From the NCBI GenBank assembly GCA_905233965.1, contig CAJOFG010000001.1, positions 1 to 15,032 on the forward strand: DNA of 15,032 bases, in the 5' to 3' direction. The DNA comes from an uncultured Selenomonadaceae bacterium. GTDB lineage: Bacteria > Bacillota > Negativicutes > Selenomonadales > Selenomonadaceae. The notes beneath the pieces were generated by a model. It made no database searches, was not told the origin of the DNA, and saw only the letters and a program-made list of their open reading frames with translations. The position numbers and the translations under genes are program-made. Shown here piece by piece: positions 1-8,100 of the stretch (positions are counted from its first letter, which is position 1; the number at the start of each line of letters is the position of its first letter).

Positions 1-79
1 CCAAGTCAATCGAATTAGCCGAAGTAGAATAAACGCAAAAATTTCTATTACGGCAAACTCAATCGAGTGCCGAATATGT

Positions 80-94
80 CAAGCTTTAAGCTTG
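80..94. repeat. 15-bp perfect palindrome next to the small gene's RBS
   Basis: CAAGCTTTAAGCTTG reads as CAAGCTT-T-AAGCTTG, two perfect 7-bp inverted arms around one base. It ends where the GGAGGGA ribosome binding site of the small gene (ATG at 107) begins. This could be an operator for a dimeric repressor, or a small hairpin (CAAG/CTTG stem) that limits ribosome access. A possible -10 box TAGAAT lies at 25-30, but no good -35 is visible. The function is inferred only from position and symmetry. Confidence 0.4.
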
Positions 95-100
95 GAGGGA
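94..100 (+). promoter_or_regulatory. Ribosome binding site deciding the start at 107
   Basis: GGAGGGA is a strong match to the 16S rRNA anti-Shine-Dalgarno. It sits six bases before the ATG at 107, so it supports that start over the upstream in-frame TTG at 92. Confidence 0.75.
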
Positions 101-106
101 GAAAAA

Positions 107-307
107 ATGTTGATAACCGTTCAATCGGGGCAACGTGTTCCGGGTAAAACAATTCGCATGATTAAAGATATTTTCCGCGAATCAATGTGTCCGAATGAAA
201 CTTTGCGAAATTCAATCGAAGATTTTAAATCGTTCGACGGCGATACAATTCAAATCGGCGACGGCGATAAATTCACTTACGAATTTGACGTTATTACCAA
301 AATTTGA
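107..307 (+). CDS. Small hypothetical protein, 66 aa
   Basis: I do not recognise this protein. It is short (66 aa), soluble-looking, with no signal peptide or membrane segment. The N-terminal half is basic (GKTIRMIKDIFR) and the C-terminal half is acidic and rich in Asp/Gly (IEDFKSFDGD, IGDGDK). The ATG at 107 is chosen because GGAGGGA at 94-100 lies six bases upstream. A longer reading from a TTG at 92 would put that ribosome binding site inside the gene and is less likely. The gene stands alone: it is followed by a strong terminator at 330-364 and converges on the long minus-strand run. A 15-bp palindrome (80-94) touches the ribosome binding site. The codon pattern looks normal and the tight RBS plus terminator make it a credible gene, but its function is unknown. 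Confidence 0.7.
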   Translation: MLITVQSGQRVPGKTIRMIKDIFRESMCPNETLRNSIEDFKSFDGDTIQIGDGDKFTYEFDVITKI

Positions 308-329
308 TAAACCTCCATGAAAGAAAACT

Positions 330-364
330 GCCCTCTGAGTTTAACCGCTCGGAGGGCGTTTTTT
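330..364 (+). terminator. Rho-independent terminator of the small gene
   Basis: A 10-bp stem (GCCCTCTGAG at 330-339 with CTCGGAGGGC at 348-357, one G-U pair in RNA) encloses an 8-base loop and is followed by G and six Ts (359-364). It lies 22 bp after the stop of the 66-aa gene. On the opposite strand the stem is followed by AGTTTTCTTTC, a weaker T-rich run. It may therefore also stop transcription arriving from the minus-strand operon. Confidence 0.85.
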
Positions 365-387
365 GTTTGTGAAAACACTATAAATTT

Positions 388-409
388 GTCTACGTTTCGG
401 ACGGTAGAC
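388..409 (-). terminator. Possible weak hairpin at the end of the minus-strand operon
   Basis: GTCTAC (388-393) and GTAGAC (404-409) form a 6-bp stem. Inner pairing G-U/A-C is possible with one bulged base. The hairpin touches the stop codon (409-411) of the flavoprotein gene. On the minus strand it is followed by AAATTTA, not a clean T-run, so it is a poor intrinsic terminator by itself. It may act in RNA processing or 3'-end protection, with 330-357 as the real stop. Confidence 0.3.
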
Positions 410-879
410 TACAAGCAGGTTACAAAAATCTTATTGTTACGCGATATTAAAAGGTTGGCTTTTAATTTTCCGTTAATTTCTTTCGCCCGACTTTCCGCGC
501 TTTCGTTCGGAGAATATTTATCGGCGAGGAGTTCAAGTCCGCGACGTTTTTCCGGGTCGTCGTTGTCCTCGACGATTTTTATTTTCCCGAAGGCAATCGC
601 GCTCGTGTAATAACTTGTGAATTTTTCCGGCACGACTTCGTGAATATCGACAACGCAGAAAGAAACTTTTTCATTCCGTTTCATCGCATCGACTTTGTGA
701 CCGGTCTTGGCGCAGTGAAAATAAATTTTGTTGTCGGCGACGGCATAATTCAGCGGCACGCCGTAAGAGTAGCCGTCATCGCCGGAAAGGGACAGAACGC
801 CGAACAAACCTTCACGCAAAATTTTTTCCGCCGTTTCCTTTTTCAATTCCGATTTTTCGCGCCGCATACTTCTGAACAT
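409..879 (-). CDS. Pyridoxamine 5'-phosphate oxidase-like flavoprotein (NimA-type family)
   Basis: This protein (156 aa) belongs to the split-barrel FMN-binding superfamily, in the group often labelled NimA/5-nitroimidazole-resistance-like. Members bind FMN or a related flavin and probably act as cytoplasmic reductases; the true substrate is usually unknown. Visible family features are the opening MRREKSELK and LREGLFGVLSL, the strand GVPLNYAV (residues 40-47), and the typical FHCAKTGHKVDAMKRN segment (54-69) followed by VSFCVV. The start at 879 has AGGTGA six bases upstream. An internal Met (residue 5) lacks an RBS. The gene begins 13 bp after the DUF2225 stop, so the two are probably cotranscribed, and it is the last gene of the run. 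The C-terminus is odd: after INGKLKAN the usual ending with a conserved IEHxTGK-like segment is absent and replaced by SRNNKIFVTCL. The other two frames there run quickly into stops, so a simple frameshift does not restore it. Confidence 0.85.
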   Translation of the reverse strand: MFRSMRREKSELKKETAEKILREGLFGVLSLSGDDGYSYGVPLNYAVADNKIYFHCAKTGHKVDAMKRNEKVSFCVVDIHEVVPEKFTSYYTSAIAFGKIKIVEDNDDPEKRRGLELLADKYSPNESAESRAKEINGKLKANLLISRNNKIFVTCL

Positions 880-892
880 TTCAAATCACCTT

Positions 893-1672
893 TTACCTTC
901 TGCGCGGACTTCCCTGCGCCGGAGTTTTCAAGCCGACGGATTTGCGAACATTCGCCTGTGCATTTTTTTCCGCCGCCTTATTTTGTTTTGCCTGAAGTGC
1001 GCGAACGTCGCCCCAAAGATCTCTTGCCTCGTCGTAAACTTTCGGTTCGCGGGATCTGAGTGTGTTGTCGCCGATAAGGCGCGAGAGATGTTGAGCGCAT
1101 TTTTCCAAATCGCCGAGCCGATAATAAATCGCGCCGACAAGATAAAGTGCGCCGCTGTCCGTCAAACTTCCGACCGGATAATGTTCGGTGGAAACAGACA
1201 AGTCGTAAAGTTCCGCCGCCTTCTCCATGTATTCGCGCTCTTCTTCGTCAAACTCTCCGTCTTCGCCGGAAAGACGATAAATCCAGGCAAGTTGAAGACT
1301 GTACGCCGCCTTCCGGGACAAAGGAGCCTTCATCATGTCAAGGTAATTCATCGCGAGCCGGTACGACGCGACCGCGTCCGGCAAATCTCTTTCCTCGTTA
1401 AATTCGATGTCAAACTGTTTGCGGGAAAGATAATCCCACAAAATTTTTCTCACCCTGTCCGGCAACTTTTTCAAAAAATTTTTTTCGTCCGCCGCAAATC
1501 CGCAATGTTCGCAAATCCAAATCGTGTAGTAATACGGATTGAAATCTTTGTAGTGTATGCAATGATCCTCATCTGTTTTTTCCACCGGAATACGCGAGCG
1601 GGTTTTTATGACTCTTGTGGTTTTAAGACAGACCGGACAGGGTTTTTCCACCATGAAAGTATTCGGATTCAT
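893..1672 (-). CDS. DUF2225 zinc-ribbon / TPR-like protein
   Basis: This matches the DUF2225 family of Firmicutes proteins, whose biochemical role is not established. The N-terminus carries two CxxC pairs, CPVC (C12, C15) and CEHC (C54, C57). These probably bind one zinc ion and are separated by the family-type YYYTIWICEHCGFAA stretch. The rest (about residues 80-230) is helical and TPR-like, for example AASYRLAMNYL-type and YLVGAIYYRLGDLEKCAQHLSRLI helices, suggesting a protein-protein scaffold. The C-terminal 30 residues are basic and probably disordered. Length (259 aa) is close to the family norm. The start at 1672 has only a modest purine-rich site (GGAAAGG further upstream). The alternative Met at residue 7 has none. 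It lies 29 bp after the GH13-GH77 gene and 13 bp before the flavoprotein gene. Cytoplasmic location is inferred from the absence of a signal peptide. Confidence 0.85.
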   Translation of the reverse strand: MNPNTFMVEKPCPVCLKTTRVIKTRSRIPVEKTDEDHCIHYKDFNPYYYTIWICEHCGFAADEKNFLKKLPDRVRKILWDYLSRKQFDIEFNEERDLPDAVASYRLAMNYLDMMKAPLSRKAAYSLQLAWIYRLSGEDGEFDEEEREYMEKAAELYDLSVSTEHYPVGSLTDSGALYLVGAIYYRLGDLEKCAQHLSRLIGDNTLRSREPKVYDEARDLWGDVRALQAKQNKAAEKNAQANVRKSVGLKTPAQGSPRRR

Positions 1673-1701
1673 TTTGCCGCCGCCTTTCCAAAAAATTTTT
1701 T

Positions 1702-4700
1702 TCAGCGCAGATATTTGTTGCAGAGGGCTTTCAATTTGCCCGCCTCTGCCTCAAGTTGATAATCCGGTTTCAAACGCCAGCCCCAATTCGTGCCGACGGT
1801 GCCGGGCGTGTTCATTCTGCTCTTGCTGTCAAGTTTCAAAACGTCCTGCATGGGAACAATCGCGAAACGTGAATCGGAGGCGTAGGCGAACTCGATAAGT
1901 TTTTGGCAAACGTCATCCGGTCGGCGAATGTCCGCGCCGATAACTTTTGCAATGGTCGTTTTCGTCAAATTGTCCACGTCTTCCATGAACCAGCCGACCG
2001 TCGTATTGTTATCGTGCGTCCCGGTGTAAGTGATACTGTTTTCCGGAGCGACGAAACCGATTCTGCCGTCCTCGTTGAAGTGAAGTTCAAAGTGCAAAAT
2101 TTTCATGCCGGGAAAACCGCAGTCTTGCCGGAGCGCGTCTACCGCGTCGGTGATAATTCCCAAATCTTCCGCAACAATTTGCGCGTCACCGATTTCCTTT
2201 TTGATGATGTCAAAGAACGGTTTGCCGGGACCTTTGAGCCATTCGCCTTCAATCGCCGTTTCCGCGTCACCGTCAACCGACCAGTAAGACTCGAACCCGC
2301 GAAAATGATCTATGCGGACAATATCAACAATTTCGTAAAGTTTTTTGAATCTGAGTTTCCACCAGTTATATTTGTCCTCCTTCATCGCGTCCCAATCGTA
2401 TTGAGGATTTCCCCAAAGCTGACCGGTCGCGCTGAAATAATCGGGCGGTACTCCGGCGACTTTCTCCGGCTTAACGTCCTCGTCAACCATGAACAGTTTT
2501 TGATTCGCCCAAACGTCCGCGCTGTCGGCCGAAACGAAAATCGGCATATCGCCCATAATTTGAACGCCGCGCTCGTTCGCGTAAGCATGAATTTTTTGCC
2601 ACTGAACGTCGAAAATGTATTGCTCGAACTTCACGCGCAAAATTTCATCGGACAATTCGTCGGAAATTTTTTCAAGCGTCTTTTCGTCGCGTTGTTTGAT
2701 TTTTTCGTCCCACTCGGCAAGATATTTATCGTCGTTCTTGATTTTAATCGCGGCGAACAAAGAATAATCGTCCAGCCAGTAAGATTCTTTCGCGAGGAAT
2801 TTTTCAAAGTCGGCTTTCAGACCTCCGTCAATATCGAGTTGCGCTCTGAAGTTTTTGAACGCCTTTTTTAACAAGTCGGTTTTGAACGAGATGACTTTTT
2901 CAAAATCGACGGAAGTATTTCCGGTGAACGTCGGCAATTTTATTTTGACTTCGTTCGCGTCCAAAAGTTTGCGTTCAATCAAATCGTCAATCGAAATCAA
3001 AAGCGGGTTGCCGGCGAATGCGGAAGGCGATTGATAAGGCGAGTAACCGAAACCGACCGGATTAAGCGGAAGAATTTGCCAAATGGTTTGTCCCGCCGCT
3101 TTGAGGTAGTCGATAAATTCAAAAGCCTCTTTGCCGAAGTCGCCGATACCGTATTTCGACGGCAAGCTTGTCGGGTGCAACAAAATTCCGGCGCGTCTGT
3201 CATAATTTTGTTGTTGCGGAACGTGGCGAAGTAAAATTCCTTCGAGCGGTTTTAACTTGAAGGCAACACGTCCGCGAGTAACCGGGTAATGCGTTTTCGG
3301 ATTTTTCGGATCGAATGCGTCAACAAAAGTTCCGTTCGCAAAGTCGCTCACGTCGAAAGAAATATCGTGTTCGTCGGTGCGGGAGCGGTTGAATGCGACA
3401 AGGAAAGAATCGTTCGGAGCGTCCGCGCCGAAAACGTCGTGCCCGTTCCGGATAACTCTGGCGTATGCAAAAATATCGTCGTAGGAGGGGAGCGGCAAAA
3501 ATTCACCGGTCTGCAGAACGATATTTTCATTTCTCATCGCGATAAATTTTTTGTACGCGTCGAATAAATCTTTATCGCCGCCGCCCCAAGGATACGGGCG
3601 ACGGTTCGTCGGATCTTTAAATCCCTGCATACCGAGTTCGTCCCCGTAGTAAACGCAGGGAACGCCCGGATAAGTCATTTGCCAGAGAGCCGCCATTTTC
3701 AGCCGGGCTTTACCCAATTTTTCATGCTCCGGATCAAGACGGAAACGGGTTTGCTCAACCGCCGGCATTTTGTCGTAATAGGGAGCCTCACCGAAAACCG
3801 TGACGGGGCGCATTATGTCATGACTGGAAATCAAATTCATCATCGCGTAAAAATTTTCTTTCGGATAATTTTCGCGCAAACTTTCCATACGACGCATACA
3901 AAGTTTTCCGTCGATACTTCCGAGAATGAAATTGAACATATGTTCGCGGAAAGGATAATTCATCGCGGAATCCATTTCGTTGCCGCAGAGATATTGACGT
4001 TGAACGCCGTAAGCAACTTTATTCGACGCGTCCTCCCAAACTTCGCCGATCATGACGGCTTCGGGATTTGATTTTTTCAATTCGGCGAAAAAGAGTTGCG
4101 AAAATTGCGCGGGCAATTCGTCAATGACATCAAGCCGCCAGCCGGAAACGCCTTCCTTAATCCAGTGATGAAGTACGCTGTCCTTGTCGCGAATTATAAA
4201 ATCCATGTACGACGGTGTAATTTCTCTTACGTTCGGCAGGGTTGAAAAATTCCACCAACTCTCGTAATCGTTCGGGAAATTCCGGAAACTGTACCATTCA
4301 TAATATTTTGAGTCCTTCGACTGATACGCGCCGACGGAATCATATTGCCCGTTCCGGTTGAAGTAAATGCTGTTGCTGCCGGTGTGACTGAAAACGCCGT
4401 CGATAATTATGTTTATCCCTTTCGCCTTCGCCGTGTCGATTAAATGCTTAAATTCTTCGTTCGTTCCGAGAATCGGATCAATTTTGTGATAATCGCCGGT
4501 ATCGTAATGGTGGTTACTCTCCGACTCAAAAACCGGGTTGAAATAAATTACCGATATTCCCAATTCTTTGAGGTAGTCCAACTTGCTTTCGATGCCGCGC
4601 AAATTCCCGCCGTAAAAATCGTAGGCGATAATTTCATTCGTGTCCGGGTCTTTGTAATAAGCCGGCTCGTCACTCCAGCTTGCATGAAATACCGCGCCTT

Positions 4701-5181
4701 TTTTTTCGACAATCTCGTTGCCGTCGCGACAAAAACGGTCGGGAAAAATTTGGTACATCACCGAATGTTTGAACCAGTCCGGAGTTTTCGCTCCTTTTTT
4801 GTAAACGGTAATTTGATAGGCCGGCGGCGCGTAATCGTAGTACAATTCGCCGATACCGCCGAGTTGCTCCGGATTGTTTCCGTAGTAATAAGTTCTGTCA
4901 GCCGTAACGATGATGAAGTAGTACCAGAGAAGTCCGCCGCGCTCCGGCATTGTCAGCAGTCCGGAATAAAATTTTTCTTTGGAGTTTTCGCTGTCCTTCG
5001 TCGAGAGGGTTGACCATTTTTCTCCGTCGCCGTCCGCCCAAGTGTGGAGCAAAACCTGATTGATTTTTTCGTCGGTGTTTATGCGGATACCGAGCCGAAT
5101 TGTACTGCCGGCCTCCGCCGCTCCTGTCGTCGAGCGATAGTAAATGTTTTGCGAATTGTGTTCTACGTTACTTCTGTCCAT
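1702..5181 (-). CDS. Fusion of GH13 alpha-amylase/neopullulanase-type debranching enzyme and GH77 4-alpha-glucanotransferase
   Basis: This 1159-aa cytoplasmic enzyme joins two glucan-processing activities. Residues 1-130 form an N-terminal beta-sandwich. Residues 135-650 are a GH13 barrel with its C-terminal beta domain: YQIFPDRF at 143-150, DGVFSHTG at 261-268, nucleophile D351 in GWRLD, acid/base E380 in GEVW, and H454-D455 in SSHD. Residues about 661-1159 are a MalQ-type GH77: RRAGILLHPTSLPS near 662, SPYQSPSAFAGNP at 714-726, nucleophile D958 in RIDHFRG, acid/base E1005 in AEDLG, and D1057 in GTHDNN. Both active sites appear complete. The GH13 part looks more like neopullulanase than GlgX, although fusions of this kind are often annotated as GlgX/4-alpha-glucanotransferase. 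The likely role is glycogen or maltodextrin debranching plus chain transfer. The usual Asn of the DxVFNH motif is Ser (S265). The gene starts six bases after the glycosyltransferase stop, with GGGGGAG at 5191-5197 inside that gene's 3' end, suggesting translational coupling. Confidence 0.93.
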   Translation of the reverse strand: MDRSNVEHNSQNIYYRSTTGAAEAGSTIRLGIRINTDEKINQVLLHTWADGDGEKWSTLSTKDSENSKEKFYSGLLTMPERGGLLWYYFIIVTADRTYYYGNNPEQLGGIGELYYDYAPPAYQITVYKKGAKTPDWFKHSVMYQIFPDRFCRDGNEIVEKKGAVFHASWSDEPAYYKDPDTNEIIAYDFYGGNLRGIESKLDYLKELGISVIYFNPVFESESNHHYDTGDYHKIDPILGTNEEFKHLIDTAKAKGINIIIDGVFSHTGSNSIYFNRNGQYDSVGAYQSKDSKYYEWYSFRNFPNDYESWWNFSTLPNVREITPSYMDFIIRDKDSVLHHWIKEGVSGWRLDVIDELPAQFSQLFFAELKKSNPEAVMIGEVWEDASNKVAYGVQRQYLCGNEMDSAMNYPFREHMFNFILGSIDGKLCMRRMESLRENYPKENFYAMMNLISSHDIMRPVTVFGEAPYYDKMPAVEQTRFRLDPEHEKLGKARLKMAALWQMTYPGVPCVYYGDELGMQGFKDPTNRRPYPWGGGDKDLFDAYKKFIAMRNENIVLQTGEFLPLPSYDDIFAYARVIRNGHDVFGADAPNDSFLVAFNRSRTDEHDISFDVSDFANGTFVDAFDPKNPKTHYPVTRGRVAFKLKPLEGILLRHVPQQQNYDRRAGILLHPTSLPSKYGIGDFGKEAFEFIDYLKAAGQTIWQILPLNPVGFGYSPYQSPSAFAGNPLLISIDDLIERKLLDANEVKIKLPTFTGNTSVDFEKVISFKTDLLKKAFKNFRAQLDIDGGLKADFEKFLAKESYWLDDYSLFAAIKIKNDDKYLAEWDEKIKQRDEKTLEKISDELSDEILRVKFEQYIFDVQWQKIHAYANERGVQIMGDMPIFVSADSADVWANQKLFMVDEDVKPEKVAGVPPDYFSATGQLWGNPQYDWDAMKEDKYNWWKLRFKKLYEIVDIVRIDHFRGFESYWSVDGDAETAIEGEWLKGPGKPFFDIIKKEIGDAQIVAEDLGIITDAVDALRQDCGFPGMKILHFELHFNEDGRIGFVAPENSITYTGTHDNNTTVGWFMEDVDNLTKTTIAKVIGADIRRPDDVCQKLIEFAYASDSRFAIVPMQDVLKLDSKSRMNTPGTVGTNWGWRLKPDYQLEAEAGKLKALCNKYLR

Positions 5182-5187
5182 AAATCT

Positions 5188-8100
5188 TCACTCCCCCGAA
5201 TTATTTTTCTTCTGTTCGTATATTTCCAAAAATTTTTCAAAGCAACTTTCCATTATCTTCATGTAGTTCACCGGGTGAAGTGCCGCAGATTTTTGGAGCA
5301 TGGTACGAATATTTTTGTGGAGCGTGTTCAGAGCGTCAACGTCCGTTGCCAGCCCGACGGCTCTTTCCACATAATCTTGAGCGGAATTTACCGCCAAATC
5401 TTCCAGCCCGATATTTTTCAAAATGCTGAGACCGAACCGGGTATTTCTTCTTTCGCCGTAAAGGGTGATGACCGGAACACCCATGTAAAGCGCGTCCAAA
5501 GTCGTACTGCCGCCGACGTAAGGATAAGAGTCAAGCACAATGTCAAGTTGACGCATTTCCTCCATGTAATTCGGGACGGCGGGACGGAAGACGATTTGAT
5601 CCATGTTGAATCCCATTTTTTTCATTCGTTCGTAAGCGGAATCGGTGAGGGAGTTACTGCCGAACTCTTGAGCGCGCATAAGCAAAAGCGACTTCGGAAC
5701 GCGGGCAAGAATTTCTTTCCAGACGTTGAGCATATCGTCGCTGATTTTTTGGTAGCGGCAAATCGTGCCGAAAACGACGTAATCTCTCTTGGTGCAAGGT
5801 GCAAATTCCGGAGTGGGAACGTCCTGCCTTTGCGCGTAACAGAATTGGCTCGGCAAACGCAAAAGTTGTTCGGTGAAATATTTTTCATGCCCGGCATCCG
5901 GCGGGTCAACAATGTTATCGGTGATGAAGTAGTCGATTGTCTTTAATCCGGTCGTCGCCATGTATCCGACACCGCTTAATTGAACCGGCGCGGGTTTGTA
6001 CGCGAACACCGGCAGGGCGTTTCCTCCGGAGTGCCCGGCAAGGTCGATTAAAATATCAATCTTGTCGTCGTGAATTTTGTTTGCAAGCTCCTCGTAACTC
6101 AACGCGCTGACATCTTCGAAGTGTTCGCAATTCTGTTTGAAAATTTCCGTGAACATATCGACGGTTTTATTCAAGCTGTAGCAGGTGACTTCAAATTTTG
6201 CTTTGTTATGGCAGGCAATCATGCCGAGAGCAAGAGGAAAGACGGCGTGTCTGCGGAAGTCCGGCGAAACGTAACCGACTTTGATTTTTTCGCCGCGCTC
6301 GTGATATTCGGTGAAAGGTTTGATGTTTTCGACCAAACCCCGGTATTCAAAATGCGCGGCGGCAATATCTTCGTCCGGCAAGGTGAGGAAGTGGAGCACC
6401 AACCGCGCCGAACTGTAAAGGACATATTTGGATTTTTCGTCCTCCGCCAGCCGCGATGCTTTATCGTAATTGTCGGCGGCCTCGACGTGGTGAGCAAGCG
6501 AGAGCGCAAGTTTTCCGCGCCGTTCGTGATATTGCATTCTGAAACGATTTGAAAATTCTTCAATCGGTGTATCGGATTCGTAAATTCTTTTTCCACATTC
6601 GACGATGGCATCATACGCGCCGAGAAAATCGCTGAGTTGTTGCTTGCACGCGGCGATGAACAGGAAAATTTCCGCGTCATGTTTTTTGTCCGCTTGAGAT
6701 GCCAACGTCAAATAATAAAGCGCACGTTTGACGTTGACGGATTCGGAAGATTCGTTTGTTTCAAATTTACTTTCAAGGCGAATGTATTCCATTGCCCGGT
6801 TGTAATATTCTTCGGCAAGCTCTTCGGAAATTTCCGGCGCGTCCTGCGGAAATTCCGGAAGTTCTTCGCCGTTAATCCATGCGTCAAAAATTTTTTCGTA
6901 AGCCTGTTCGACTTCGCCCATGTAAATTACGTCGTCCATTATCGGCGACTCTTCCATTTTCCGGCGAATGGTCAAATGATAATCGCGGATACGATCCCAA
7001 TCGTTTGCAAGGTCAACCGCTTTTTGAATGTATTCTTCCTCACTGAAAGCGCAAAGTTCACCGAGCCCGACGTTTGTCAAAAGCGAATAACCGAAACGCC
7101 CGTTATGACGTTCGCCGACCAAAGTTATAACCGGAACGCCCATGTAAAGCGCGTCGCAAGTCGTGCCGCCGCCCGGATAGGGGAAGGTGTCAAGCGCGAT
7201 GTCCGTTTGAGAATATTTGTGGAGGTATTGCGGAGCGTCCGCCTCGTAAATAACTCTGTCGCGACTCAATCCGGCTTTTTCGATTCTGTCCAAAACATAT
7301 TCCGTGCCGTATTGATCGCGGAAAGATTTTCCCTTCAAAAAAAGTTTGGAGTTCGGCACGGCGTTTACGATTTTTGCCCAAACGCGAAGTGCTTCGTCGG
7401 TAACTTTGGTGAAGGTGTTAAAGCTGACGAAAGTGACGTAACCGTTTTTGGTACAGGGAGCCGGATTTATAATCGTCGGGTTGTCGTGCCACATATAGCA
7501 AAAATGGCTGTGCTGAAGTCGGAGCATTTTTTCCGAGAAAAATTCTTCGTTCAATCCGACCGGATCAGTGTACTTGTCAACCATGAAATAATCAATCGCC
7601 TTCATGCCGGTAGTGTTGAACCAACCTATCGCGCTGATTACTACCGGTGCCGGCTTGTAAGCGACAATGTTCATGCAGTTGTTCGCCGTGTGACCGGAGA
7701 GATCGACGAGAATATCAATTTCATCGTCTTTGATTTTCTGCGCGGCAATTTCAGGCTTGTCGAAAAGAACATTCCGGAAATAATCAACACCCTGTTTAAA
7801 TTCTGCGGTAACTTTATCCTCCTTATTCTTCGCGTAAATGTAAACTTCAAAGCGGCTCTTGTCGTAGCATTTGAAAAAAGCGTAGCTGAAAAAGGCGACG
7901 ACGTGCCGGCGAATATCCGGCGAAACGTAACCGATACGAAGTTTTTCATGTCGCGGGTGCGTCATTCTGTCATGGACGAAAGGCTCGACGTTTTCATACA
8001 ATTTATTTGCGCCGCAAATTTCTTCAAAAAGTTTTTCGCGGCTGACGTTGATATTGTGCAAACTGAAAAGGAAGTTGCTGTAGTCCTCGTTCCGAATTTG

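Noticed and set aside
92..106. TTG start at 92 for the small gene
   Set aside because: It would place the strong GGAGGGA site inside the coding sequence. That site fits the ATG at 107.
983..1759. A 258-codon plus-strand open frame opposite the DUF2225 gene
   Set aside because: It runs across the boundary of two well-supported minus-strand genes, with shadow-type composition and no start signal.
1903..2871. A 322-codon plus-strand open frame opposite the GH77 domain
   Set aside because: It has no RBS and no recognisable motif, and it lies fully opposite conserved catalytic sequence. It is a shadow.
4780..5190. A separate N-terminal gene within the GH13-GH77 fusion
   Set aside because: The frame is continuous through the N-terminal beta-sandwich and barrel, with no internal stop or RBS. 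It is one gene.
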